NCBI GenBank assembly: GCA_947625465.1
Contig: CANQOK010000020.1
Span: 1-38,785, forward strand
Reading direction: 5' to 3'
Length of the DNA: 38,785 bases
Origin: an uncultured Lachnospiraceae bacterium
GTDB lineage: Bacteria > Bacillota > Clostridia > Lachnospirales > Lachnospiraceae
How positions within the stretch are numbered: the stretch's first letter is position 1; each line of letters opens with the position of its first letter. The notes below the pieces were generated by a model. It made no database searches. It was given only the letters and a program-made list of their open reading frames with translations, and had not been told where the DNA came from. Both the position numbers and the translations under genes were made by a program. Positions 31,941 through 38,785 of the stretch are shown here, piece after piece.

Positions 31941-32013
31941 CTCTGTACTCCATAAATCTTCCTATAAAAATACATATGCGGCACATTCCGGAAAAATAAA
32001 TTTTTCAGATATA

Positions 32014-32063
32014 TTGACGTTGTGTCAGAATAATGCTATACTGATTATACTGACGTCGTGTCA
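32014..32063 (+). promoter_or_regulatory. Promoter with duplicated operator before the alcohol dehydrogenase
   Basis: TTGACG (32014-32019), 17-bp spacer, TATACT (32037-32042). Two copies of TGACGYYGTGTCA (32015-32027, 32051-32063), each with TGAC-N5-GTCA symmetry, lie 36 bp apart; the first covers the -35 box and the second the early transcript. Confidence 0.65.
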
Positions 32064-32093
32064 GAAAATACCAATAAATTCGGGAGGATTACT

Positions 32094-33263
32094 ATGTTAG
32101 GAAATTTTACTTACTGCAACCCCACAAAACTCTATTTTGGCGACGCGTCGCTTCAGTACCTGAACGCTGAACTCTTAAAGTACGGCAAAAACGTGGTGCT
32201 GATCTATGGCGGCGGCTCGATCAAAAGAAACGGTATCTATGACGAAGTAACAGAAATTTTAAAGGCTGCCGGCAAGAACGTGGCGGAGATTTCCGGCGTT
32301 ATGCCAAATCCGACACTCGAAAAATTGTATGAAGGCATTGAGATTGCAAGAGGGCATCATGCCGATCTGCTTTTAGCTGTGGGCGGCGGTTCGGTATGCG
32401 ATTACGCAAAAGCGGTCTCTGTCTCTGTAAACTGCGAGGAAGACCCCTGGGAAAAATATTATCTGCGTTTTGAAGAGCCCACCTGTGAAATTGTTCCGGT
32501 AGGCTGCATATTGACCATGGTCGGAACCGGATCGGAAATGAATGCCGGCGCGGTCATTACCAATCGTGAGACAAAAATGAAAATCGGCCATGTCTTTGCA
32601 GATGAAGCCATTATGCCTCGGTTTTCTATCCTGAATCCGAAATATACGCTGACACTGCCTCCCTACCAGATGGTTTCCGGCATTTACGATATTTTCAATC
32701 ATATCTGTGAACAGTATTTTTCCGGCGAAGACGACAATACCAGCGACTACCTCAGCGAAGGACTGATGCGCAGCGTGATCCATTCCAGCCGCATTGCCGT
32801 CAAAGACCCGCAGAACTACGAAGCCCGGAGCAATCTGATGTGGACCGCTACATGGGCGTTGAATACCCTTGTTTCCAGAGGAAAATCCACTGACTGGATG
32901 GTTCATATGCTGGGGCAGGCTGTCGGAGCGCATACGGATGCGACCCATGGAATGACGCTGGCCGCGGTTTCTCTTCCCTACTACCGCTATATCATGCCTT
33001 ACGGGTTAGCGAAGTTCATCCGGTTTGCCAAGAATGTCTGGGATGTGGACGCCTCCGGCAAGTCTGACGAACAGGTGGCAGCGGAAGGTCTGAACGCTAT
33101 GGAAAACTGGATGAAGGAGCTTGGCCTTGTCATGAATATCACCGAGCTTGGCGTCAGCGAAGAAATGCTGGAAGATCTGGCGCAGAGCACCTTGATTCAG
33201 ACAGACGGCTACAAGGTCCTGGATCATGATGAGATTGTGGAGATTTTCAGAAACAGCCTGTAA
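32094..33263 (+). CDS. Iron-containing alcohol dehydrogenase (butanol dehydrogenase-like)
   Basis: 389 residues from the ATG at 32094, preceded by GGGAGGA; a longer frame to 32058 would run through the operator. The NAD(P)-binding motif GGGSxxD appears as VGGGSVCDYAK (about 99-109), and the metal-binding His-rich pattern as DIFNHICEQ and MVHMLGQAVGAHTDATHGM. The overall pattern resembles BdhA/YqhD-type NADPH alcohol dehydrogenases that reduce aldehydes. Regulated by duplicated operators. Substrate not assignable. Confidence 0.88.
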   Translation: MLGNFTYCNPTKLYFGDASLQYLNAELLKYGKNVVLIYGGGSIKRNGIYDEVTEILKAAGKNVAEISGVMPNPTLEKLYEGIEIARGHHADLLLAVGGGSVCDYAKAVSVSVNCEEDPWEKYYLRFEEPTCEIVPVGCILTMVGTGSEMNAGAVITNRETKMKIGHVFADEAIMPRFSILNPKYTLTLPPYQMVSGIYDIFNHICEQYFSGEDDNTSDYLSEGLMRSVIHSSRIAVKDPQNYEARSNLMWTATWALNTLVSRGKSTDWMVHMLGQAVGAHTDATHGMTLAAVSLPYYRYIMPYGLAKFIRFAKNVWDVDASGKSDEQVAAEGLNAMENWMKELGLVMNITELGVSEEMLEDLAQSTLIQTDGYKVLDHDEIVEIFRNSL

Positions 33264-33326
33264 GGTAAAATCCGCCATAAGCGCTACTGCACGCTGCGAT
33301 TATCTTTGCTTTTTGATTCGGTACTA

Positions 33327-33355
33327 TTGACAGATGGGTTGGAATTGCATATAAT
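33327..33355 (+). promoter_or_regulatory. Consensus promoter of the HD-larE operon
   Basis: TTGACA (33327-33332), exactly 17 bp, TATAAT (33350-33355): a perfect sigma-A promoter 68 bp before the ATG at 33424. Confidence 0.8.
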
Positions 33356-33423
33356 GCTTATAATGTTGATAGGTTTAATATGTTGTATTCTAAACTTTCC
33401 ATATAAAAGGAGGAACGACCGAA

Positions 33424-33996
33424 ATGTCAAGTGAAGTCACAAGAGACGCAGCGTGGGATCTGCTGTGTCAATGGAACCAGGAACCGTTTCATCTGCGGCA
33501 CGCCGTTACGGTAGAGGGCGTGATGCGGTATTTTGCGAAAGAACTCGGATATGCCGACGAGGAAGATTTCTGGGGGATCGTCGGTCTGCTCCACGATCTG
33601 GATTTTGAGAAGTTTCCGAACGAGCATTGCGTGAAAGAGCAGGAAATCCTGCGAGACTTCGGTGCGGACGAACGGCTGATTCATGCGGTCGCCAGTCATG
33701 GGTATGCGCTCACAGTCGATATTCAGCCGGAGCATGAGATGGAAAAGGTTTTATACGCCGTGGACGAACTGACCGGACTAATCGGAGCAGTGGCAATCAT
33801 GCGGCCGTCCAAAAGCGTGTCGGATCTGGAGCTGAAATCTGTTAAGAAAAAATACAAGAACGCAAACTTTGCGGCAGGCTGCTCCCGTGAGGTGATCGAA
33901 CGAGGCGCTCAAATGCTTGGCTGGGATTTGGACGATCTGATCAACCGCACCATTCTCGCCATGCGAAGCTGTGAAGCAGACTATGAACAATTTTGA
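33424..33996 (+). CDS. HD-domain hydrolase
   Basis: 190 residues. An HD domain covers most of it: His in LRHAVTVEGVMRYFAKE, the HD doublet in GLLHDLDFEKFP, and His in AVASHGYAL. The family hydrolyses phosphate esters of nucleotides; the substrate is unknown. AAAGGAGG precedes the ATG by about 11 nt. It is followed by larE after 44 nt on the same strand, so it is likely part of the sulfur-transfer operon. Confidence 0.85.
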   Translation: MSSEVTRDAAWDLLCQWNQEPFHLRHAVTVEGVMRYFAKELGYADEEDFWGIVGLLHDLDFEKFPNEHCVKEQEILRDFGADERLIHAVASHGYALTVDIQPEHEMEKVLYAVDELTGLIGAVAIMRPSKSVSDLELKSVKKKYKNANFAAGCSREVIERGAQMLGWDLDDLINRTILAMRSCEADYEQF

Positions 33997-34040
33997 CCCG
34001 GTTTCTGCAAACATTCAGAATATAAATTAAGGGAGATACG

Positions 34041-34862
34041 ATGGAATTATCTGAAAAATATCAAAATTTACAAAACAATCTTCGTTCGCTCGAAAGCGTC
34101 TGCGTTGCCTTTTCCGGCGGCGTGGATTCTACCCTTTTACTCTATGTCGCCCATCAGGTGCTTGGAGATCGTACGATTGCTGTTACGGCGCAATCCTGTT
34201 CTTTTCCTAAACGGGAACTTGACGAGGCAAAAGCCTTTTGCGAATCCCACGGAATCCCCCATTTTACCTGTCAGTCAGAAGAACTGAATATTGAAGGATT
34301 TCGCCAGAATCCCAAAAACCGCTGTTATCTTTGCAAGCATGAACTGTTTGAAAAAATATGGGAGATTGCGAAGCAAAATGGAATCAGCGCAGTGGCGGAA
34401 GGTTCCAATTTGGATGACAACGGAGACTACCGTCCGGGACTGATCGCCGTCAAAGAGTTGGGGATCAAAAGTCCGCTGCGGGAAGCAGAACTGACGAAAG
34501 CGGAAATCCGCGAACTGTCGAAAGGACTTGGCTTGCCGACCTGGGACAAACAGTCCTTTGCCTGCCTCGCTTCCCGCTTTGTTTACGGTGAAACGATCAG
34601 CGAGGAAAAGCTGGCTATGGTAGACAAGGCGGAACAGCTTTTACTGGACCTTGGGTTTCATCAGGTGCGGGTGCGGATCCACGGAATGATCGCGCGAATT
34701 GAGATCGAACCGAAGGAATTTGAAAAGCTGCTCAGCGTGAGAGAAAAAATCTACCGGCAGTTTCAGTCGTTCGGCTTTACCTATGTCACCCTTGACCTGC
34801 TGGGCTACCGCACCGGCAGCATGAACGAAACGCTGAAAGAAGCGAAAAACGACGAGGTGTAA
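34041..34862 (+). CDS. larE: LarE-type ATP-dependent sulfur transferase (PP-loop)
   Basis: 273 residues. PP-loop motif SGGVDST at 25-31. Cys175 in FACLASRF corresponds to the sacrificial Cys of LarE (Cys176 in Lactobacillus), and Cys95/Cys98 in NRCYLCK form a possible metal or sulfur-binding pair. In the lactate racemase system LarE adenylates and sulfurates a pyridine precursor of the nickel-pincer cofactor. No larA, larB or larC lies in this window. Here it is followed 2 nt later by an E1-like enzyme and then by a rhodanese, so it may donate sulfur in a different pathway. Confidence 0.88.
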   Translation: MELSEKYQNLQNNLRSLESVCVAFSGGVDSTLLLYVAHQVLGDRTIAVTAQSCSFPKRELDEAKAFCESHGIPHFTCQSEELNIEGFRQNPKNRCYLCKHELFEKIWEIAKQNGISAVAEGSNLDDNGDYRPGLIAVKELGIKSPLREAELTKAEIRELSKGLGLPTWDKQSFACLASRFVYGETISEEKLAMVDKAEQLLLDLGFHQVRVRIHGMIARIEIEPKEFEKLLSVREKIYRQFQSFGFTYVTLDLLGYRTGSMNETLKEAKNDEV

Positions 34863-34864
34863 CT

Positions 34865-35704
34865 ATGGCGTTTTCAAAGGAACAGGCCGAGCGGTACTCC
34901 CGCCATTTCGTCCTGAAAGAAATCGGCGTGGCCGGTCAAAAGCGTCTTTCGGCGGCGAGTGTTTTAGTGATCGGCGCAGGCGCTTTGGGCGCAAGCGCGC
35001 TGCTGTATCTGACGTCAGCGGGCGTCGGTACTATTGGAATTGCCGATGGAGACCGGGTGGAGCTTTCCAATCTCGGCCGACAGATCATCCATCGGACGGA
35101 AAGCATCGGAAGAAACAAAACCGAATCGGCAAAAGAGGCGCTTACCGCTCTCAATCCGGATATAACGATACGGCTGATTTCCGAACATGTCACGCCGGAT
35201 AATATTGAGTCAGTGATTGCTCCCTATGATTTTGTCTTAGACTGCACAGACCGATTTGAAACAAAATTTCTCATAAACGATGCCTGCGTGCTTCTGGAAA
35301 AGCCGTATTCTCATGCGGGTGCAGTGCGCTTTGAAGGACAGGCTATGACCTATGTGCCCGGACACGGCGGGTGCCTGCGCTGTGTGCTGGACGGGGTGCC
35401 GGAAAATGCTGTCACCTGTTCCGAGGCGGGTGTTCTCGGTACGATCCCCGGTATCCTCGGCTGTATTCAGGCCACGGAGGCAATCAAATATCTGCTGGGA
35501 GTCGGAGATCTGCTCACCGGCCGAGTGCTGCACATCGACGGCCTTACCATGCGCACACAGACGGTTCACATCGGTACAGCGAGGGAAGATTGCCCGGTTT
35601 GCGGCAGGAAACGAACTTCTTTTTTCCTTTCCGAACACCGCGCAGAATACGAACCGGCGTGCTGCAGCCGTTCTGTGTCGGAAGGAAGTGATTTTCCTTT
35701 ATGA
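34865..35704 (+). CDS. ThiF/MoeB/HesA-family E1-like adenylating enzyme
   Basis: 279 residues. Nucleotide-binding loop GAGALG at 37-42, Asp/Arg active residues in DGDRVELSNLGRQ, zinc pairs Cys170/Cys173 (GCLRC) and Cys243/Cys246 (DCPVC), and Cys185 in TCSEAGVLG, the usual catalytic Cys position. These enzymes adenylate the C-terminal glycine of ubiquitin-like sulfur carriers. No ThiS/MoaD gene is nearby; the downstream 69-residue protein ends in YLHG, not GG. It is tightly coupled: 2 nt after larE, overlapping the rhodanese gene. Confidence 0.9.
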   Translation: MAFSKEQAERYSRHFVLKEIGVAGQKRLSAASVLVIGAGALGASALLYLTSAGVGTIGIADGDRVELSNLGRQIIHRTESIGRNKTESAKEALTALNPDITIRLISEHVTPDNIESVIAPYDFVLDCTDRFETKFLINDACVLLEKPYSHAGAVRFEGQAMTYVPGHGGCLRCVLDGVPENAVTCSEAGVLGTIPGILGCIQATEAIKYLLGVGDLLTGRVLHIDGLTMRTQTVHIGTAREDCPVCGRKRTSFFLSEHRAEYEPACCSRSVSEGSDFPL

Positions 35705-36018
35705 TGCGGGAAGCAAACATTTGGGAATACTTAAAAGACCGTCAGGAAGGAGATATTCTCGTAGATCTTCGCAGCGAAAGCATGTATGCTTTTGGAACTG
35801 TTCCGGGAGCGATCAATATTCCGGTGGAACGGATCGGCGAACTTTACGAGCTTCCAAAGGAGAAAACAATCTGTCTTTTCTGTCAGGTGGGCGAGATCAG
35901 CGGTCAATTCGCCGAGCTGCTTTCCGACGCCGGATATGATACCTGTAATCTGACAGGCGGTTATCGGGAATATTTAAGGCAAAGTACAGCCCAGGTCCAG
36001 GACAGGGAAGATTCCTAA
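35701..36018 (+). CDS. Rhodanese-like sulfurtransferase
   Basis: 105 residues, a single rhodanese domain. VDLRSESMYAFGTVPGAINIP and the loop FCQVGEISGQF (persulfide Cys61) are typical. It carries persulfide sulfur. The ATG overlaps the stop of the E1-like gene (ATGATG/TGA), so translation is coupled. Together with larE and the E1-like gene it supports a sulfur-relay function. Confidence 0.9.
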   Translation: MMREANIWEYLKDRQEGDILVDLRSESMYAFGTVPGAINIPVERIGELYELPKEKTICLFCQVGEISGQFAELLSDAGYDTCNLTGGYREYLRQSTAQVQDREDS

Positions 36019-36043
36019 ATTCATTCTGAAAGGCGGTCTGTCT

Positions 36044-36253
36044 ATGAAGATTTTAATCAAAGATACGACACGAAAAGAACGGGAAGAAATCATCCGGCGG
36101 TCGCTGGACTGCGGCGGAGGCGGCTGCGAAAACTGTTCCTCCTGCTGTCTCGGCGGCGGAGATCCCTATCAAATGTATCAGGATTACATCGATGGAAAAA
36201 AAGAAATCTCCGAGATCAACACGGAATACCGTGCAAAGTATCTGCACGGTTAA
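36044..36253 (+). CDS. Small Cys/Gly-rich protein at the end of the sulfur-relay operon
   Basis: 69 residues, unrecognised. Five Cys in 13 residues (positions 23, 28, 31, 34, 35) within a Gly-rich CGGGGCENCSSCCLGGG segment, then a DYIDGKKEISEINTEYRAKYLHG helix. AAAGGCGG precedes the ATG. The Cys cluster could bind metal, accept sulfur, or be the substrate of the E1-like enzyme. Confidence 0.7.
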   Translation: MKILIKDTTRKEREEIIRRSLDCGGGGCENCSSCCLGGGDPYQMYQDYIDGKKEISEINTEYRAKYLHG

Positions 36254-36292
36254 AGCAATTTTAAAAATTTTTTGTAAAATGGATTGATAAAT

Positions 36293-36345
36293 GCGCTTCT
36301 TCCGGCTGATTTAATATCAGATATTAAATCAGCCGAAAGAAGCGC
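36293..36345. repeat. Long near-perfect hairpin after the sulfur operon
   Basis: 25-bp arms with one mismatch (36293-36317 and 36321-36345) and a 3-nt CAG loop. No T-tract follows, so it is not a standard terminator; it may stabilise the mRNA or be a palindromic repeat. Confidence 0.7.
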
Positions 36346-36393
36346 TGTTCTGTGTATATCAATAGACACTCTGTAAATTTCCTGTAATTCAAT

Positions 36394-36430
36394 GGGGCTG
36401 TCGCACTAAATAGTGCGCAGCCCCTTCTTT
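36394..36430. terminator. Terminator between convergent units
   Basis: GGGGCTG..GCACTA / TAGTGC.CAGCCCC hairpin followed by TTCTTTTT, 46 bp before the stop codon of the leftward surface protein gene at 36477. Confidence 0.8.
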
Positions 36431-36476
36431 TTGCCAGACTTTTTATTGTCCGGCTGGAAGTTTCATTTGGAACCGA

Positions 36477-37630
36477 TCAGCTTTGAATCCACCGGCGCAG
36501 TACGAGCGTCAGGCTTCCGGCGCAAGCCCCGATCAAAAGCAGCGCTGTCCAGAGCAGCAGGGACATGCTGTCCCCGGTTTCCGGGCTGCCGGAGCCGGCA
36601 ACTGCCTCGCTCTGATTTCCGTTATCCGGGTTCTCGCTGCCCGCATTTTGGTCCGCCGGGTCTTTTCCCGACGGTTGGTCGGAAGCTGTGCCGGAACCGG
36701 GCTCCTCCTTATAAGTAATGGTTTTTCCAATCGCGTAATCGCTGGTATAGCTTTCCCCATCGGCAGAGAGACACCGCACTGTGAATGTGTACGTCGTGCC
36801 GTCCTGGGCATTTTCCCAAGTGTAGCTAGTGTCGGCGGTGTCGGCAATCTTACTCCAGCCGCCGTTATCCGTTTCATAAAACACCCGGTATTGGACCGCA
36901 CCGGGTACTGCGTCCCAGGTGATCTGCACACCGTTGGCAGTGTTGGAAACCGAACGAATCTCCGGCGCAGCCAACACGTCATACAGCACTTCATAGCCAT
37001 TCCACGGCGCCGCATCATAACCGGCGGCATTCCAGGGCACATGGAACGTCAAGCCCTCTGCGCAGTTTTCAAATACGTCTTCCCCTAGTGTAGGCGCACT
37101 GCCATGCATCGTCACAGTTTTTAACTTTTCGCACCACTCGAACGCCCTGTTCCCAATAGCGGTGACACCGTTCCCGATCTTGACGTTGGTCAGGCCAGCG
37201 CAATCATAGAACGCACCCTCTCCAATGGTGGTGACACTCTCCGGAAACGTAATAGCGGTCAGGCCAATGCAACCCTGAAACGCCCAGTCCTCAATGGTGG
37301 TGACGCCCTCTGGAATCGTAATGGCAGTCAGGCCGGTGCAGCCCTCAAACGCCGACTCCCCAATAACTGTCACCGTTTTCCCCCGATGACCGCGGGAATC
37401 TCCACAGCGCCGCCTTCCCCGGTGTAGCCCGTGATGGCAGCAGTGCCATCCTCGGTTTCTTCCCATTGAAAATCCCCTTCCTGTGCTGGGGCCTCTTTCC
37501 TCGTTTCTGCTTGTCTTGTCTCCTCCGACACAACAGCGGGCACGCCCGCCTCCGCTGCCAGAGCCACTGTTCCTGTGCCTGCCACGACGACCGCCGCCGC
37601 CAGCAAAGCTGCAAAAATTCGTTTCAACAT
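36477..37630 (-). pseudogene. BspA-like leucine-rich-repeat surface protein, split by a one-base frameshift
   Basis: A signal peptide (MLKRIFAALLAAAVVVAGTG) begins at 37630 in one frame and ends at a stop at 37370. The rest continues in the -1 frame from about 37378 as KTVTVIGESAFEGC and four more BspA/LRR_5-type repeats (about 23 residues each), a fibronectin-III-like domain (APEIRSVSNTANGVQITWDAV), a Pro/Ser-rich spacer, the sortase-like signal SPETGDS and a membrane anchor. Joined, it would be about 384 residues. The shift falls on GGGGGAAAA (37376-37384, minus strand), which also fits a G_GGA_AAA slippery site. It may be a disrupted gene, a phase-variable one, programmed frameshifting, or a sequencing error. 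Confidence 0.8.
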
Positions 37631-37873
37631 AACTGCTCTCTGCTTCCTTTCTGATTTCTTTGCAATTATTCTGCAAAAAATGATCTAAAATGGTTTGGTA
37701 TCATTATACAGCTATCAAAAAAGATGCGCAATGTTTATTTTTGTACAGAATCTTCCAGGGAAACACCTGCCGAAAAGCAGCAGGAAAATCGAGATTTTGT
37801 TTAAGTCATAATTCTCTTTATAGGATCAGATTGACGATCAGACCTGTCGCCGTGCGAACAAAACGGATTGAAT

Positions 37874-38785
37874 CTAAAACTCCAAACTATCCGAATTAAG
37901 CAGAAAATATTTCATGCCCATAATCACAAAGCCTTCTTCATTTCTCCATGGCTTTTTCGTTCCATTTACTATAACAATCTTCTTAAATGAATCTGAAATA
38001 TTTCGGAGCGAATTAAGTTCCTGTGTCTGTTTTTCCTCAGAAGCCATATCATAAGCTACTTGAATGTAATATCTCTGACTTCCCTGGTTCACTACAAAAT
38101 CAACCTCTAACTGCTTATGAACTCTCTTTCCTTCTCCATTCTTTGCAAATACATCCACAACGCCAACATCTACATTGTAGCCACGCATAAGCAGCTCATT
38201 GTAAACAATGTTCTCCATAATATGAGTAGGTTCCTGCTGTCTGAAGTTTAGTCTGGCATTTCTAAGTCCAATATCAGAAAAATAGTACTTCAGATTTGCC
38301 CCCACATATTTTCTGCCTTTAATGTCATACCTGTTTGCCTTAGAAATCAAAAATGCCTCTGCCAGATAATCAATATGGTTGGATATGGTTTTGTTGCTAT
38401 AATTAATACCTCGTTCACTTTTAAAGGTGTTCGATATTTTAGTCGGATTCGTAGACGCTCCTATGGCAGAAGCAAGAATATCCACCAAAGTTCCAAGTTC
38501 ATCAACATTTTGAATCCTATTTCGCTCTACCACATCCTTGATATAAACATTGGTAAAAATATTTTTAAGATATTCCGCCTTTTGACGTTCCTGGGGAAAC
38601 TGTGCTACCTGCGGCAGGCCGCCGTATATCATATATTCCTCCCAAGCATTATCGTAATCTCCATTAAAAGCCGCATAGAACTCTGAAAAGGATAACGGAT
38701 AAATTCTGATTTCATCTCCTCTGCCCCTAAATTCAGTTACAATATCGCTGGATAAAAATTTAGAATTACTGCCGGTTACATACAC
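37874..38785 (-). CDS. AAA_14/DUF4143 ATP-binding protein, C-terminal part
   Basis: 303 residues, truncated by the window edge; the N-terminal Walker A part lies beyond. YVTGSNSKFLSSDI and RGRGDEIRIYPLSFSEFY are typical of the end of the AAA_14 domain, followed by DUF4143 (about 85-250; YIKDVVERNRI, FSDIGLRNARL, LEVDFVV). Members are ATPases of unknown role often found near surface or mobile functions. The complete gene cannot be judged. 37631-37873 upstream of the surface gene shows nothing else I can support. Confidence 0.85.
   Translation of the reverse strand: MYVTGSNSKFLSSDIVTEFRGRGDEIRIYPLSFSEFYAAFNGDYDNAWEEYMIYGGLPQVAQFPQERQKAEYLKNIFTNVYIKDVVERNRIQNVDELGTLVDILASAIGASTNPTKISNTFKSERGINYSNKTISNHIDYLAEAFLISKANRYDIKGRKYVGANLKYYFSDIGLRNARLNFRQQEPTHIMENIVYNELLMRGYNVDVGVVDVFAKNGEGKRVHKQLEVDFVVNQGSQRYYIQVAYDMASEEKQTQELNSLRNISDSFKKIVIVNGTKKPWRNEEGFVIMGMKYFLLNSDSLEF

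Noticed and set aside
37345-37676. Other frames across the start of the BspA-like gene
   Set aside because: Arg/Trp/Gly-rich shadows; the signal peptide frame from 37630 and the LRR frame explain the region.

Overview
The window looks like chromosomal DNA of a spore-forming, gut-type Firmicute, probably Lachnospiraceae or a related Clostridia. The reasons are strong AGGAGG-type ribosome binding sites, a SpmB spore-maturation protein, very large sortase-anchored Cys-repeat surface proteins, a GH51 arabinofuranosidase, a BspA-like leucine-rich-repeat protein and TTGACA/TATAAT promoters. The species cannot be fixed from sequence alone.

Left chromosomal part (1-15.6 kb): a 1750-residue cell-wall-anchored transglutaminase-like protein; a YdjI/YdjG/YdjH-like operon (SPFH protein, zinc-ribbon membrane protein, TPM protein); a small FakA-C-terminus-like protein; a helical hypothetical protein; an ECF sigma factor with a long C-terminal extension; and a second giant anchored protein built from CxxC modules.

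Middle (about 15.71-25.13 kb): an AT-rich integrated element of about 9.4 kb in the 3' end of a tRNA-Ser(GCT) gene. It is bounded by a direct repeat of about 70 bp that carries both the tRNA 3' end and the tRNA terminator. It encodes two Thr-rich lipoproteins with related N-termini and unrelated C-termini, a small XRE regulator with symmetric operator/promoters, a long noncoding repeat zone, a double-HTH protein, small unknown proteins, an FtsK/TcpA-like ATPase, a CRESS-type Rep (HUH nickase plus SF3 helicase) and a tyrosine recombinase. The most striking feature is a perfect 8-bp stem with a 14-nt loop carrying TAGTATTAC, the nonanucleotide class of eukaryotic CRESS DNA virus origins. It lies between the ATPase and rep genes, and the TAG is the ATPase stop codon. 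The likely sequence of events is integrase excision, Rep nicking at the loop, and rolling-circle replication and/or transfer with the ATPase as pump. The lipoproteins would be surface cargo controlled by the XRE protein.

Right chromosomal part (25.1-38.8 kb): tRNA-Ser, a Panacea-like antitoxin/toxin pair, a hybrid sensor kinase with a solute-binding-type sensor, tRNA-Leu(CAG), GH51 arabinofuranosidase, a small unknown protein, an XRE regulator, SpmB, an iron alcohol dehydrogenase with duplicated operators, an HD-LarE-ThiF-rhodanese-Cys-rich operon that looks like a sulfur-transfer system, a BspA-like surface protein split by a one-base frameshift on a GGGGGAAAA run, and the end of an AAA_14/DUF4143 ATPase.
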